DNA of 64,000 nt from Ancylobacter polymorphus (GCF_030813495.1 NZ_JAUSUI010000006.1:186001-250000); one strand, 5' to 3'. Counted from the first letter of the stretch, positions 1-9,973 are shown. Made by a program: numbers and translations. The notes: generated by a model from the sequence alone, not told the origin.

Positions 1-86
1 GCGGCACCGGGAACGCCGAAGGCGGTGGTGACGCCTTCCATTGCGAGAATCCGGATCGCCGCATCGACGGCACGCATCTTGGCCAT
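1..86 (-). CDS. gcl: Glyoxylate carboligase, N-terminal fragment (cut by window edge)
   Basis: Only the first 28 codons are in the window. They read MAKMRAVDAAIRILAMEGVT followed by TAFGVPGA, which matches the start of glyoxylate carboligase (tartronate-semialdehyde synthase), a ThDP enzyme that joins two glyoxylates and releases CO2. The ATG at 86 has a strong AGGAGG ribosome site just upstream (about 93-98). The catalytic parts are outside the window, so the call rests on the N-terminus and on the oxalate neighbourhood. It is divergent from the IclR gene at 471, and the shared 384-bp gap carries three inverted repeats. Another ThDP enzyme of the acetolactate synthase family is the main alternative. 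Confidence 0.8.
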   Translation of the reverse strand, partial: MAKMRAVDAAIRILAMEGVTTAFGVPGA

Positions 87-257
87 GGCACTTCCTCCTC
101 GCGTCGCAGGTCCGGCGGGGGCTCGCCCCTTGAAGGGGCTGGCGGCGCCCGGCACCGGCCTGTTCGACCTGTTCAAAACACTTGTCCGGCACCGCACGGC
201 GCCGCCTTGCGCAGGGGTCGCGGAACCCGGGCGCATGCTGCGGGGCGGCATCATTCT

Positions 258-329
258 TTCCGCACTGCGGAATGAATTTCCGAAATCGCGGAAAACATGC
301 CACGGCGGAGCTATTTCCGCAATACGGGA
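258..329. promoter_or_regulatory. Three TTCCG-N5/6-CGGAA inverted repeats in the gcl/iclR divergent region
   Basis: TTCCGCACTGCGGAA (258-272) is a perfect palindrome around one central base. TTCCG-N6-CGGAA lies at 278-293. TTCCG-N5-CGGGA, with one mismatch, lies at 315-329. Centres are about 20 and 37 bp apart, compatible with helical phasing. The adjacent IclR protein is the natural candidate binder. This stretch (87-470) otherwise shows no gene. Confidence 0.55.
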
Positions 330-470
330 TATATTTCTGGTTTGCGAAAAATGTGAGGATGCGCCTTTATGCGGGGAGGCGGCGCCGCCGGCCGATGGCA
401 TAGGCTGTGACGCGTAGGCAGCGGGGCCGGGCGGTGCGATGGTGTGCTCCCTTTCGGAGGTGATCTGCGG

Positions 471-1289
471 ATGAATCAGGATGTTCCGACCGTGCGCCGC
501 CGCGGCCGCCCTTCCTCCGCGACCGGCACCGAGGGCGGGGGCGAGGTGCAGTCGCTCGACCGCGCCATCGCGCTCTTGGAAGTGCTGGCGCTGTCCGACG
601 GGCTGACGCTGAGCGAGGTGGCGCGCGCCGCCGAGCTGCCGACCTCCACCGTGCACCGCCTGCTGACCACGCTGGAGCGGCGCGGCCTTGTCGGCCATGA
701 CGCGGCGACCGGGCTGTGGATGGTCGGCATCGGCCTGTTCCGCGTCGGCTCGGCCTATTTGCGCATCCGCAAGCTGCCCGAGATCGCCCGCGCGCTGCTG
801 CGCGAACTCTCCCACGGGGTGAACGAGACGGTGAACCTGTCGCTGATCGAGGGGCCGCATCTCGTCTGCGTGGCGCAGGTGGAAAGCCACGCGGCGGTGC
901 GGGCCTTCTTCCGCATCGGCGGCGATCTGCCGATCCACGCCTCGGGCGGCGGCAAGGCCATTCTCTCGGCGATGAACCCGGAGGCGCGGCGCGCCTGGCT
1001 TGGCGGCGACCAGCTGCAGCGCTTCACCGAGCACACCCATATCAGCCGCCGCGCCCTGCAGGCCGACCTCGCCGAGATTGCCGAGCGCGGCTTCTCCATC
1101 GACGATGAGGAGCACACGCCCGGCATGCGCTGCGTGGCGGCGGCGGTGCTGGACGAATGGCGCGAGCCGGTGGGGGCGATCTCGATCTCCGCGCCGACCG
1201 TGCGCATGCCGCCCGAGCGCATCGCCGATCTCGGCTCCCGTGTGCGCGAGGCGGCGCGGCGGCTGACGACGCAGTATTCGGGGCGCTAG
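471..1289 (+). CDS. IclR-family transcriptional regulator
   Basis: 272 residues from ATG 471, which has GGAGG ten bases upstream; a GTG at 444 would add nine residues but lacks a comparable site. Residues about 30-85 form the IclR winged helix-turn-helix (SLDRAIALLEVLA, LSEVARAAELPTSTVHRLL). The rest is the IclR effector domain with the usual GGGKAILS and TPGMRCVAAAV stretches. Because it is divergent from gcl and beside the oxalate genes, it probably senses glyoxylate or a related acid and controls gcl; known gcl regulators such as AllR belong to this family. Specificity cannot be read from the sequence. Confidence 0.85.
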   Translation: MNQDVPTVRRRGRPSSATGTEGGGEVQSLDRAIALLEVLALSDGLTLSEVARAAELPTSTVHRLLTTLERRGLVGHDAATGLWMVGIGLFRVGSAYLRIRKLPEIARALLRELSHGVNETVNLSLIEGPHLVCVAQVESHAAVRAFFRIGGDLPIHASGGGKAILSAMNPEARRAWLGGDQLQRFTEHTHISRRALQADLAEIAERGFSIDDEEHTPGMRCVAAAVLDEWREPVGAISISAPTVRMPPERIADLGSRVREAARRLTTQYSGR

Positions 1290-1294
1290 CGTGC

Positions 1295-1323
1295 AAAAAA
1301 AAGCCGGCGCTCAGCGCGCCGGC
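1295..1323 (-). terminator. Rho-independent terminator of the frc1 end of the oxalate operon
   Basis: An 8-bp GC stem (1303-1310 with 1316-1323, loop TCAGC) is followed on the minus strand by eight T residues (1302-1295). It is 177 bp past the frc1 stop and just beyond the convergent iclR stop. Confidence 0.75.
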
Positions 1324-1499
1324 GTTAGTCGCCTAGGAGGAACCGAACGTTGGGTGAACCCTTCGTCCTGCTCCGGGAGGCTCGTGGGCTTTTCCCTCTC
1401 CGCCGCATCTGCCGCGCGGCGTGAAAAGGGGCCGATAGGTCCGCGCCGGTGAGCGCGGGACGGAGCGGCGCCGCGCGCCGCTCCGCAGGCCACGGGCGA

Positions 1500-2750
1500 T
1501 CAGACCGCCTTGGCGTCGTGCATCGCGGCGATTTCTTCCTGCGAATAGCCGAGCTGGGCGAGCACTTCGTTGGTGTGCTGGCCGAGCAGCGGCGAGGCGG
1601 TGACCTCGACTTCCACGTCCGAGAACTTGATCGGCGAGCCGACGGTCAGGTACTTGCCGAGCTTGGGGTGATCGACCTCGACCACGGTGCCGCTCTTGCG
1701 CAGCGACGGGTCGTTGGCGATTTCCTTCATCGACAGCACCGGAGCGCAGGGGATGTCGAACTTGCGCAGGATGTCGATGGCTTCGAACTTCGTCTTGTCG
1801 GCGAGCCAGGACTCGATGAAGGCGAAGATGTCGAAGATCTTGTCCTGACGGGCCTCGGCGGTGTTGTAGGCCGGATCGTCGATCCACTCCGGCTTGCCCA
1901 GCGCCTTGCAGATCGGCGCCCAGGCATGGCCCTGAATGGTGAAGTAGATATAGGCGTTCGGGTCGGTCTCCCAGCCCTTGCACTTCAGCACCCAGCCCGG
2001 CTGACCGCCGCCGCCGGCATTGCCGCCGCGCGGAACGACATCCGAGAACTCGCCATGCGGGTACTGCGGATATTCTTCGAGATAGCCGAGGGCGTCGAGG
2101 CGCTGCTGGTCGCGCAGCTTGACGCGGCAGAGGTTGAGCACCGAATCCTGCATCGACACGGCGACCTTCTGGCCCTTGCCGGTCTTGATCTTCTGATGCA
2201 GCGCCGTGAGGATGCCGATGGCGAGGTGCATGCCGGTGTTGGAATCGCCGAGGGCGGCGGCCGACACGGTCGGAGGGCCATCCCAGAAGCCGGTGGTGGA
2301 GGCGGCGCCGCCCGCGCACTGCGCGACGTTCTCGTAGACCTTCAGGTCCTCATAGGCGTGGCCTTCCGAGAAGCCCTTCACCGAAGCGAGGATCATGCCC
2401 GGGTTGAGCGACTGGATGTGCTCCCAGGTGAAGCCCATGCGGTCGAGCGCGCCGGGGCCGAAATTCTCGACCATCACGTCCGACTCCTTGATCAGCTTGG
2501 TCAGGACTTCCTTGCCCTGCGCCGTCTTGGTGTCGAGGGTGAGCGAACGCTTGTTGGAGTTCAGCATGGTGAAGTACAGCGCGTCGGCGTCCTTGACATG
2601 ACGCAGCTGCGAGCGCGTGACATCGCCCGCGCCGGGGCGCTCGACCTTGATCACGTCGGCGCCGAACCAGGCAAGAAGCTGCGTGCAGGCCGGACCGGCC
2701 TGAACGTGCGTGAAATCGATGATCTTAATACCTTCGAGGGGCTTAGACAT
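1500..2750 (-). CDS. frc: Formyl-CoA:oxalate CoA-transferase 1
   Basis: 416 residues, class III CoA-transferase (CaiB/BaiF fold). It moves CoA from formyl-CoA to oxalate, giving oxalyl-CoA and formate. The catalytic aspartate is D169 in the motif [10 protein letters not shown], and the glycine loop GGGGQ is intact at 246-250. Residue 48 is Gln, as in E. coli YfdW as I recall it, rather than the Trp of the Oxalobacter enzyme. Start ATG 2750 gives [20 protein letters not shown], the usual family N-terminus; upstream in-frame codons read non-coding sequence. It lies 329 bp downstream of a second frc on the same strand and is the last gene before a terminator. Confidence 0.93.
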   Translation of the reverse strand: MSKPLEGIKIIDFTHVQAGPACTQLLAWFGADVIKVERPGAGDVTRSQLRHVKDADALYFTMLNSNKRSLTLDTKTAQGKEVLTKLIKESDVMVENFGPGALDRMGFTWEHIQSLNPGMILASVKGFSEGHAYEDLKVYENVAQCAGGAASTTGFWDGPPTVSAAALGDSNTGMHLAIGILTALHQKIKTGKGQKVAVSMQDSVLNLCRVKLRDQQRLDALGYLEEYPQYPHGEFSDVVPRGGNAGGGGQPGWVLKCKGWETDPNAYIYFTIQGHAWAPICKALGKPEWIDDPAYNTAEARQDKIFDIFAFIESWLADKTKFEAIDILRKFDIPCAPVLSMKEIANDPSLRKSGTVVEVDHPKLGKYLTVGSPIKFSDVEVEVTASPLLGQHTNEVLAQLGYSQEEIAAMHDAKAV

Positions 2751-3079
2751 TGTAGTCGACTTCCCTTTTCGCGTTAACAGTCCGGACGGAGGCTCACCCT
2801 GCCGCCGGATTGAGGCCTCCATCCCGCGGATGAAGGCTTTCGTCTCCCCATGCTCCCCGGTGCTGTTCAGCGCCGGCGGGCATCTCCCAGGGGGTGATCG
2901 ACTTCGGAACGATTCACGACTTCTTTTCGTCCACCCTGGCCTCACATCCCGCCGGTCGCCGCGCCTTGGGCGGCCTTCCGGCGGAATGTCTCGTTGCGGA
3001 CAAGTCGCGGTCGCCCGCGCCATGCCCGTATCGTCACGCGACGCCTCCCGCCGCCGGGAGGCGCGTCAGATGCGCAAGC
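2751..3079. other. Intergenic gap between the two frc genes
   Basis: 329 bp, long for an operon. It contains a GC-rich hairpin near 3046-3065 (7-bp stem, no T-run) just past the frc2 stop. I see no convincing promoter or gene. frc1 may be transcribed by readthrough or from its own start in this gap. Confidence 0.4.
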
Positions 3080-4357
3080 TCACTCGGCCGCCAGCGCCAC
3101 GGGGGCGCCGACCGCGCCGGAGGCCTTGATGCGCTCGATCTCGTCGCCGCCGAGGCCGAGAACCTCGGCGAGGATTTCCTCGGTGTGCTCGCCCAGCAGC
3201 GGCGAACGCTCGACCGCGACATCATTGTCCGACAGCTTGATCGGGTTGCCGACGGTCAGATACTTGCCGCGCGTGGGGTGGTCGATCTCCACCAGCGTTC
3301 CGGTCGCGTAGAGCGACTCGTCCTCGGCGATCTCCTTCATCGAGAGCACCGGGCCGCAGGGAATGTCGACCTTGTTGAGGATTTCCATCGCTTCGAACTT
3401 GGTGTGGGCCATGGTCCACGATTCGATGCGGTGGAAGATCTCGTTGAGATGCGGCAGGCGGGCCGCCGGCGTGGCGTAGTTCGGATCGGTCTTCCACTCC
3501 GGCTCGCCGATGACGTCGCAGATCTTCCCCCAGACCGGGGCCTGGGTGATGAAATAGATGTAGGCGTTGGGATCGGTCTCCCAGCCCTTGCACTTCAGGA
3601 TGCGGCCGGGCTGACCGCCGCCGGAATCATTGCCGGCGCGGGGCACGGTGTCGCCGAAGGGGAAGCCCTCGCCGAACTGGCTGTATTCGCGCAGCGGGCC
3701 GCGATCGAGGCGCTGCTGGTCGCGCATCTTCACGCGGCAGAAATTCAGCACCGCGTCCTGCATGGCGCAGAGCACCTTCTGGCCACGGCCGGTCAGGGTG
3801 CGCTGGTAGAGCGCGGTGACGATTCCGAGGGCGAGGTGCAGGCCGGTGCCGGAATCGCCGATCTGCGCGGCGGTGACAAGCGGCAGCCCGTCGCGGAAAC
3901 CCGTGGTCGAGGCGGAACCGCCGGTGCACTGGGCGACATTCTCATAGACCTTGCAGTCCTCGAACGGGCCGGGGCCGAAGCCCTTCACTGAAGCGAGGAT
4001 GATGCGGGGGTTCAGCTCCTGGATGCGTTCCCAGCTGAAGCCCATGCGGTCGAGCGCGCCCGGCGCGAAATTCTCGACCATCACGTCGCAGATCTTCACC
4101 AGTTCCTCGAGGACCTTCTTGCCCTCGGGATTCTTGGTGTCGAGCGTGATGGAGCGCTTGTTGGAGTTCAGCATCGTGAAGTAGAGGCTGTCCGCATTGG
4201 GGACATCGCGCAGCTGGGCGCGGGTGACATCACCTTCGCCCGGGCGCTCTACCTTGATCACATCGGCCCCGAACCACGCGAGAAGCTGCGTGCAGGTGGG
4301 GCCGGACTGAACATGGGTGAAATCGAGGACGCGAACGCCGTCCAATGCCTTGCCCAT
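3080..4357 (-). CDS. frc: Formyl-CoA:oxalate CoA-transferase 2 (paralogue)
   Basis: 425 residues and clearly homologous to the gene at 1500-2750 along the whole length (shared [46 protein letters not shown]). Catalytic Asp168 is kept in [10 protein letters not shown]. The glycine loop that shields the active site reads SGGGQ (245-249) rather than GGGGQ, and the stretch before Asp168 differs from Frc1. It directly follows oxc on the same strand with a 103-bp gap. It most likely also acts on oxalate, but the loop changes leave room for another acid acceptor such as a dicarboxylate. Start ATG gives [20 protein letters not shown]. Confidence 0.88.
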   Translation of the reverse strand: MGKALDGVRVLDFTHVQSGPTCTQLLAWFGADVIKVERPGEGDVTRAQLRDVPNADSLYFTMLNSNKRSITLDTKNPEGKKVLEELVKICDVMVENFAPGALDRMGFSWERIQELNPRIILASVKGFGPGPFEDCKVYENVAQCTGGSASTTGFRDGLPLVTAAQIGDSGTGLHLALGIVTALYQRTLTGRGQKVLCAMQDAVLNFCRVKMRDQQRLDRGPLREYSQFGEGFPFGDTVPRAGNDSGGGQPGRILKCKGWETDPNAYIYFITQAPVWGKICDVIGEPEWKTDPNYATPAARLPHLNEIFHRIESWTMAHTKFEAMEILNKVDIPCGPVLSMKEIAEDESLYATGTLVEIDHPTRGKYLTVGNPIKLSDNDVAVERSPLLGEHTEEILAEVLGLGGDEIERIKASGAVGAPVALAAE

Positions 4358-4460
4358 GGGGTTCCTCTCAAGATGACCCGGCTTTTCGCCGTTGTGTCGT
4401 TGTTACTTAGGGAATGGGACGGGTGGGGATATTGCCGCTCCCCACCCGTCCCGGTTTGAC

Positions 4461-6200
4461 TTACTTCTTCTTCACAACGCTCTGCGGGTTCAGGCTGCCG
4501 ATATTGCCGCTCTCGCTGCCGGCGGCCGGATCGATCACGGCGTTGATGAGGGTCGGCTTGCCGCTGTCCATCGCCTCGTCCACGGCGCGCTTGAGCTCGT
4601 CCGGGGTGGTGACGTGGACGCCGACGCCGCCGAAGGCTTCCATCATCTTGTCGTAGCGCGAGTCCGCGACGAAGACGGTGGTGCCGGGATCGCGGCCGGT
4701 CGGGTCGGTGTCGGTGCCGCGATAGATGCCGTTATTGTTGAAGATAACGACGCAGACCGGCAGGTTGTAGCGGCAGATCGTTTCCACCTCCATGCCGGAG
4801 AAGCCGAAGGCCGAGTCGCCCTCGACCGCCAGGACCGGCTTGCCGGTTTCCACGGCGGCGGCGATGGCGAAGCCCATGCCGATGCCCATCACGCCCCAGG
4901 TGCCGACATCCAGGCGTTTGCGCGGCTGGTACATGTCGATGACGCCGCGGGCGAGGTCGAGCGTGTTGGCGCCTTCATTGACCAGGATCGCGTCGGGACG
5001 CTCCTTGATCACCTGCTTGAGCGCACCCAGAGCCGAGTGGAAGTCCATCGGCGTCGAGTTCTTCAGCAGCCGCTGGGACATCTTGGAGATGTTGACTTCC
5101 TTGCGGGCGTTGATCGCGCCGATCCACTCCTGCGAGGGGGCGGTCCAGCCGGACTTGATGCCCTCGTTCAGGGCCTCGATCACCGAGCCGATGTCGCCGA
5201 CGAGCGGCGCCGCGATCTCGACGTTCGAGTCCATTTCCTTGGGCTCAATGTCGATCTGGATGAACTTCTTCGGGGCATCGCCCCAGGTCTTGCCCTTGCC
5301 GTGCGAGAGCAGCCAGTTGAGGCGGGCGCCGACGAGGACGACCACGTCGGAATCCTTCAGCACCGTCGAGCGGGCGGCGCCGGCCGAGAGCGGATGGGTG
5401 TCGGGCAGCAGGCCCTTGGCCATCGACATCGGCAGGAAGGGGATGCCGGAGGTCTCGATGAAGGAGCGGATCGCCTCGTCGGCCTGCGCGTAGGCCGCGC
5501 CCTTGCCAAGGATGACGAGCGGCTTCTTCGCCGACTTCAGCACGTCGAGCGCGCGGGTGACCGCGGCCGGGGAGGGGAGCTGCGCCGGGGCGGCGTCGAT
5601 CACCTTGACCAGCGACTTGGCGCCGGCGTCGGCGTCCATCACCTGCGAGAACAGCTTGGCCGGCAGGTCGAGATACACGCCGCCGGGACGGCCGGAGACC
5701 GCCGCGCGGATGGCGCGGGCGACGCCGATGCCGATATCGGCCGCATGCAGCACGCGGAACGCGGCCTTGCAGAGCGGCTTGGCAATGGCGAGCTGGTCCA
5801 TTTCCTCATAGTCGCCCTGCTGGAGGTCGACGATCTCGCGCTCGGAGGAGCCGGAGATGAGGATCATGGGGAAGCAGTTGGTGGTGGCGTTCGCCAGGGC
5901 GGTGAGGCCGTTGAGGAAGCCCGGCGCCGAAACGGTGAGGCACACGCCCGGCTTCTTGGTCAGAAAGCCGGCGATGGCGGCGGCGTTGCCGGCGTTCTGC
6001 TCATGGCGGAACGAGATCACGCGGATGCCTTCGGCCTGCGCCATGCGGCCGAGGTCCGTGATCGGAATCCCGGGCACGCCGTAGATGGTGTCGATATCGT
6101 TCAGTTTGAGCGCATCGATGACCAGGTGGAAGCCGTCGGTGAGCTCCTGTTCGGTCTCGGTGGCGGCATTCACGTCAATAACCTGTGCGACTGCGGACAT
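4461..6200 (-). CDS. oxc: Oxalyl-CoA decarboxylase
   Basis: 579 residues, matching the ThDP-dependent oxalyl-CoA decarboxylase family, which converts oxalyl-CoA to formyl-CoA and CO2. The N-terminal pyrimidine-binding domain contains Glu67 in [10 protein letters not shown], the cofactor-activating glutamate. The central domain is the nucleotide-like binding fold. The C-terminal domain carries the ThDP/Mg motif starting [13 protein letters not shown] and ending FNNNGIYRG. Start ATG 6200. It lies 43 bp after the upstream gntR and is followed by frc2, so gntR-oxc-frc2 is probably one transcript. It is the only decarboxylase for two CoA-transferases. Confidence 0.95.
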   Translation of the reverse strand: MSAVAQVIDVNAATETEQELTDGFHLVIDALKLNDIDTIYGVPGIPITDLGRMAQAEGIRVISFRHEQNAGNAAAIAGFLTKKPGVCLTVSAPGFLNGLTALANATTNCFPMILISGSSEREIVDLQQGDYEEMDQLAIAKPLCKAAFRVLHAADIGIGVARAIRAAVSGRPGGVYLDLPAKLFSQVMDADAGAKSLVKVIDAAPAQLPSPAAVTRALDVLKSAKKPLVILGKGAAYAQADEAIRSFIETSGIPFLPMSMAKGLLPDTHPLSAGAARSTVLKDSDVVVLVGARLNWLLSHGKGKTWGDAPKKFIQIDIEPKEMDSNVEIAAPLVGDIGSVIEALNEGIKSGWTAPSQEWIGAINARKEVNISKMSQRLLKNSTPMDFHSALGALKQVIKERPDAILVNEGANTLDLARGVIDMYQPRKRLDVGTWGVMGIGMGFAIAAAVETGKPVLAVEGDSAFGFSGMEVETICRYNLPVCVVIFNNNGIYRGTDTDPTGRDPGTTVFVADSRYDKMMEAFGGVGVHVTTPDELKRAVDEAMDSGKPTLINAVIDPAAGSESGNIGSLNPQSVVKKK

Positions 6201-6243
6201 CCCGTATTCCCTCCCAAACGTCCTTCGGCGGGTTCATGCCGCC

Positions 6244-6969
6244 CTAATCTAGGTCTACGTGGTTCTCGACATGCTCAGCGAGCCGGAGCGTGTGGTCGCG
6301 CACCAAACGCTCGGCGCGGTCCGCGTCCCGCGCCTCGAGAGCAAGAATGATCTCCAGATGGTCGGAGGCCGAACGCTGCGCCCGGTCCATCTCGAAGATC
6401 GTGCGGTGGCGGATGGCCCGTACATGGAAGAACAGGTTTTCCGTCATCGCCACGAGCAGCTCAGAGCCGCTCAGCCGGATCAGCGCCTGGTGAAACGCGA
6501 TATTCGCACTCGAATATTCGTCGCACCGGTCGCGCTCGATCCGCGCCAGATCGAACTTCTTGAACAACGTCCTCAGCTCGGCGATCGCCTCGTCGCTTGC
6601 GCGCTGCGTGGCAAGGCGGGCCGCCATGCTTTCGAGCGCCGCCCAGGCCTCGATCATCTGGATGATCTCGGCCTTGGAACGGCGAACCACCATAATTCCC
6701 CGCCGGGGCACGGCGCGGAGCAGGCCTTCCTGCTCCAGCATCGCGACCGCCTCGCGGATCGGCGTCCGGCTTGCGCCGAGACGCTCGGAAATATCCCGCT
6801 CGTCGAGCAGCATCGGCTCGCTCGAGCCGTAAATATTCATGTGCGTGATAGCTTCCTTGAGAGCGGCGTAGGCCTTGCTCTTGAAGCTCTCCTTGGCCGG
6901 CAGGCGTTCGATGGTCAGGCCATTCTCACCGCTTTGCCAGGGCTTGCTCTCAACGGCTTTGCTGCTCAC
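6244..6969 (-). CDS. GntR-family regulator, FCD subfamily (A)
   Basis: 241 residues. An N-terminal GntR winged helix (about 30-100, LDERDISERLGASRTPIREAV, then LRAVPRRGIMVVRRSK) is followed by the all-helical FCD effector domain (about 110-230) with metal/ligand histidines such as AFHQALIRL. The start is GTG 6969, with GAGG eight bases upstream. It is first in the gntR-oxc-frc2 set and so probably autoregulated. A close paralogue lies upstream at 7402-8103. The ligand is likely oxalate, oxalyl-CoA, formate or glyoxylate, but this is inferred from position only. Confidence 0.85.
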   Translation of the reverse strand: MSSKAVESKPWQSGENGLTIERLPAKESFKSKAYAALKEAITHMNIYGSSEPMLLDERDISERLGASRTPIREAVAMLEQEGLLRAVPRRGIMVVRRSKAEIIQMIEAWAALESMAARLATQRASDEAIAELRTLFKKFDLARIERDRCDEYSSANIAFHQALIRLSGSELLVAMTENLFFHVRAIRHRTIFEMDRAQRSASDHLEIILALEARDADRAERLVRDHTLRLAEHVENHVDLD

Positions 6970-7401
6970 GGAAGCGTCCTCTGCGGAAAACCCACAGTGG
7001 ATTTCCGAAAAAGTGGCATACCAAATACCAACATGTCAATTCGCTTGTCCCCGCTGCGGGAACCCCTCCGGCTCCTTTTCCTCACGCGTGCCGCGCGCTT
7101 TCTCAGCTCCACCTGCCCCTGGGGAAGAGTGCCGGAACGCGCTTGCGTATGCAATATACCACGGGTGAATGCGGCTGGCGAGAGTGTCTGAACACTTTGC
7201 TGCGCTGCGCAGTCAAAAGTTCGCCAGAGGTAACAAAGCGGGGCGCCTGACGGTGGAGATCGGGGCGCGCAAGCTCGGCGGGCGGTGCGGAAAGCCCTTT
7301 GGCTGTCAGCGCTTCTGCACGCGTGCTGCGCCCGTATGCCAAGGCGGCGCACCGGCCGCTCGCGAAGCGGCAGGCGCCTGTGCGCCGCACCATGCCTGAT
7401 G
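6970..7401. promoter_or_regulatory. Regulatory gap upstream of gntR-oxc-frc2 with GTATGC motifs
   Basis: 432 bp without a gene. GCATAC occurs at 7016-7021 next to a second half-site (on the minus strand, GGTAT twice in tandem). GTAT-N5-ATAC occurs at 7147-7159 and includes GTATGC. The same hexamer is found in both antiporter promoters. TTGACA on the minus strand (7034-7039) has no good -10 partner. The part from about 7170 to 7400 shows nothing I can name. Confidence 0.4.
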
Positions 7402-8103
7402 TCAGGAGGGGAAGCGGCCGTGCTTCTCCACATGGGCGGCGAGGCCCAGCGTGTGCTCGCGCACGAGTCGTTCGGCGAGGTCGGCATCGCGGGCGACCAG
7501 CGCGGCGATGATGGCGCGGTGCTCCTGCAGCGAGCGCTCCGAGCGGTTTTCCTGCCGCACCGAGACGGCGCGGATGCCGCGAATATGGATGAACAGGTTT
7601 TCCGTCACCTCGCCGATCATGGCGCAGCCGCCGAGGCGGATGATGGTCTGGTGGAAGCGGATATTGGCGTTCGAGTACTCGTTCATGTGCTCGGCCGGCG
7701 CCTCGGCCTCGAAGTCATGGAACATGTCGCGCAGTTCCGTAAGGTCGCGGTCGCTGGCGCGGCTGGTCGCCAGCCGGGCGGCCATGCTCTCCAGCGCCGC
7801 CCAGACGATGATCATGTCGATGATCTCGCGCTTGGACTTGCGCACGACGAAGATGCCCCGCCGCGGCACGGAGCGCACGAAGCCTTCCTGTTCGAGAACC
7901 GTCAGCGCCTCGCGGATCGGCGTGCGACTGACGCCGAGATCGTGCGAGAGCTGGCGCTCATCGAGCCGGATCTCGCTCTCCTGCCCATACATGTCCATCT
8001 CGGTGATGGCCTTCTTGATGGCGTCATAAGCCAGCGTGCGAAGGCTCGTATTGGCGGCGAGAGGCGCGATGTTCAGCCTCATCTGGGTGTCGGCGCTTTC
8101 CAC
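7402..8103 (-). CDS. GntR-family regulator, FCD subfamily (B)
   Basis: 233 residues, with a GntR winged helix (LDERQLSHDLGVSRTPIREAL, VRSVPRRGIFVVRKSK) and FCD effector domain (RFHQTIIRLGG). It closely resembles the product at 6244-6969 throughout the DNA-binding region, so the two may recognise related operators. Start GTG 8103 has AGGA eight bases upstream; an in-frame ATG at 8082 is an alternative. Its own upstream region (8104-8638) is shared with the divergent antiporter gene at 8639, which makes it the likely repressor or activator of that transporter. The two copies look like an old local duplication that later split roles. Confidence 0.84.
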   Translation of the reverse strand: MESADTQMRLNIAPLAANTSLRTLAYDAIKKAITEMDMYGQESEIRLDERQLSHDLGVSRTPIREALTVLEQEGFVRSVPRRGIFVVRKSKREIIDMIIVWAALESMAARLATSRASDRDLTELRDMFHDFEAEAPAEHMNEYSNANIRFHQTIIRLGGCAMIGEVTENLFIHIRGIRAVSVRQENRSERSLQEHRAIIAALVARDADLAERLVREHTLGLAAHVEKHGRFPS

Positions 8104-8249
8104 GGGCGGTTTCCTCGTCAGTTGATCGGTATCTTGTTCTTGTTGTTGTCCGTCGCAGCGTGGCTGCGGCGCGGCCGGCTTTGGCGGCCTTCACGCGACC
8201 CTGTCCTGTCATTGGCGATTCTGTGGCGGATCAAGGCATCGTGAGCATC

Positions 8250-8262
8250 GTATAACACATAC
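8250..8262. promoter_or_regulatory. GTAT-N5-ATAC inverted repeat upstream of gntR-B
   Basis: GTATAACACATAC, with the same geometry as 7147-7159. It lies 147 bp upstream of the gntR-B start and is a candidate GntR/FCD operator. Little else is recognisable between 8104 and 8480. Confidence 0.35.
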
Positions 8263-8488
8263 AGAATGTCCATGCGGGAGGCCCCTTACCGGCGCGCTGG
8301 GCTCCCCGCGCCGGCCTCTCCCTGCGTTTCCGGCCGGGCCCTTCCGCATCTCGCACGCACGCCTCGCCGGTCCGCGGGAGTGTTGCGCACCCGTTTCAAG
8401 AGCTGACGCTGCGTAATAATGGGCAAGTATTCCCTATGGGAATATGCCGTTACGTCACTCTGCGTTCTGCACATGGACTGTGTTCGTG

Positions 8489-8528
8489 GTATGCAAAATT
8501 TTGCATTACCCAAATTTCATAGTATGGT
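8489..8528 (+). promoter_or_regulatory. Promoter and perfect 16-bp palindromic operator of the first antiporter gene
   Basis: ATGCAAAATTTTGCAT (8491-8506) is a perfect palindrome, preceded by GT so that GTATGC is present. Its right end doubles as a -35 (TTGCAT, 8501-8506), with TATGGT 16 bp further on (8523-8528). A repressor bound here would block RNA polymerase. Start codon at 8639. Confidence 0.55.
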
Positions 8529-8638
8529 CGTTTCAATGGCTGATTGATGACCCGCCCGGATGGGCGTGCGTAGCGGGCATTCAACAAGAAAATAGAAAAT
8601 AGTCAGTCGGTTTACGTTGGGAAACGTTCGAGGACAAC

Positions 8639-9943
8639 ATGACATCTGACGCAACGGCATCCATCAATAAAAAGCGCTGGCTGCAGCTGGTGTTCGGCGT
8701 GATCTGCATGTGCATGATCGCCAACATGCAGTATGGCTGGACCTTCTTCGTCAATCCGATGCAGGAAGCCCATGGCTGGGATCGCGCCGCGATCCAGGTG
8801 GCGTTCTCCATCTTCATCGTCACCGAAACCTGGCTCGTGCCGGTCGAAGGCTGGTTCGTCGACAAGTACGGCCCGCGCGTCGTGGTGCTGTTCGGCGGGC
8901 TGCTGTGCGGCGTTGCCTGGGTGATCAACTCCTATGCCGACACGCTGACCCTGCTCTATGTCGGCGCCGCCCTCGGCGGTATCGGCGCCGGCGCGGTGTA
9001 CGGCACCTGCGTGGGCAACTCGCTCAAGTGGTTCCCGGATCGTCGCGGTCTCGCCGCCGGCATCACTGCCGCCGGCTTCGGCGCGGGCTCGGCTCTGACC
9101 GTGATTCCGATCCAGAACATGATCAAGAATCAGGGCTACGAGGCCGCCTTCTTCTATTTCGGCGTCGGCCAGGGCGTGGTGATCACGCTGCTCGCCCTCT
9201 TCCTCGCCGCCCCGAAGAAGGAGCAGATCGCCGCCTTCGCCGCCAAGGCGGTGGCCAAGCTCTCCCAGTCGGCCCGCGATTTCGCGCCGAAGGAAATGCT
9301 CTCCACCCCGCTGTTCTGGGTGATGTACGCGATGTTCGTCATGATGGCCGCCGGCGGCCTCATGGCGACCGCCCAGCTCGGCCCGATCGCCAAGGATTTC
9401 GGCATCGCCGACATTCCGGTGAGCCTGATCGGCATCACCCTGCCGGCGCTGACCTTCGCCGCCGCGATCGACCGCGTGCTCAACGGCCTGACCCGTCCGT
9501 TCTTCGGCTGGGTGTCGGACCAGATCGGCCGCGAGAACACCATGTTCGTGGCCTTCGCCATCGAGGGCGTCGGCATCTATGCGCTGAGCGTGCTCGGCCA
9601 TAACCCGGTGCTGTTCGTCATCCTCACCGGCCTCGTCTTCTTCGCCTGGGGCGAGATCTACTCGCTGTTCCCGGCCATGTGCGGCGACGCCTTCGGCTCG
9701 AAGTTCGCCACCACCAATGCCGGCCTGCTCTACACCGCCAAGGGCACTGCGGCGCTGATCGTGCCGTTCACCTCCATCATCACCACCATGACCGGCAGCT
9801 GGCATGCGGTGTTCATCACCGCCGCGGCGCTCAACATCATCGCCGCCGTAATGGCGCTGGTGGTGCTGAAGCCGCTCGCCTCCGCCCATGGGCGCCGCGC
9901 GGCAGCGCAGGCGGCCGCGTCGAAGGTGGTGGCGGCCGAGTAA
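8639..9943 (+). CDS. Oxalate/formate antiporter-type MFS transporter 1
   Basis: 434 residues with about twelve hydrophobic helices, of the oxalate:formate antiporter (OFA) branch of the major facilitator superfamily. OFA features include the early NMQYGWTFFVNPMQ segment, DKYGPR in loop 2-3, NSLKWFPDRRGLAAGI in loop 4-5, and FFGWVSDQIGREN in the cytoplasmic loop 8-9. An OxlT-like protein would bring oxalate in and export formate made by the Oxc/Frc cycle. Start ATG 8639 follows GAGGAC. It ends with a strong terminator. The gene at 10602 encodes a close paralogue. Other small carboxylates remain possible substrates. Confidence 0.85.
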   Translation: MTSDATASINKKRWLQLVFGVICMCMIANMQYGWTFFVNPMQEAHGWDRAAIQVAFSIFIVTETWLVPVEGWFVDKYGPRVVVLFGGLLCGVAWVINSYADTLTLLYVGAALGGIGAGAVYGTCVGNSLKWFPDRRGLAAGITAAGFGAGSALTVIPIQNMIKNQGYEAAFFYFGVGQGVVITLLALFLAAPKKEQIAAFAAKAVAKLSQSARDFAPKEMLSTPLFWVMYAMFVMMAAGGLMATAQLGPIAKDFGIADIPVSLIGITLPALTFAAAIDRVLNGLTRPFFGWVSDQIGRENTMFVAFAIEGVGIYALSVLGHNPVLFVILTGLVFFAWGEIYSLFPAMCGDAFGSKFATTNAGLLYTAKGTAALIVPFTSIITTMTGSWHAVFITAAALNIIAAVMALVVLKPLASAHGRRAAAQAAASKVVAAE

Positions 9944-9973
9944 GCCGCCCCCTCCTTCCCTGGCCTTCTTTCA

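Noticed and set aside
4392-6350. 652-codon open frame opposite oxc
   Set aside because: An antisense shadow of a GC-rich gene: Asp/His/Gly-rich composition without domains, while oxc on the other strand is unmistakable.
7034-7039. TTGACA as -35 of the gntR-oxc operon
   Set aside because: No acceptable -10 hexamer lies 15-18 bp downstream on that strand, so I do not call a promoter.
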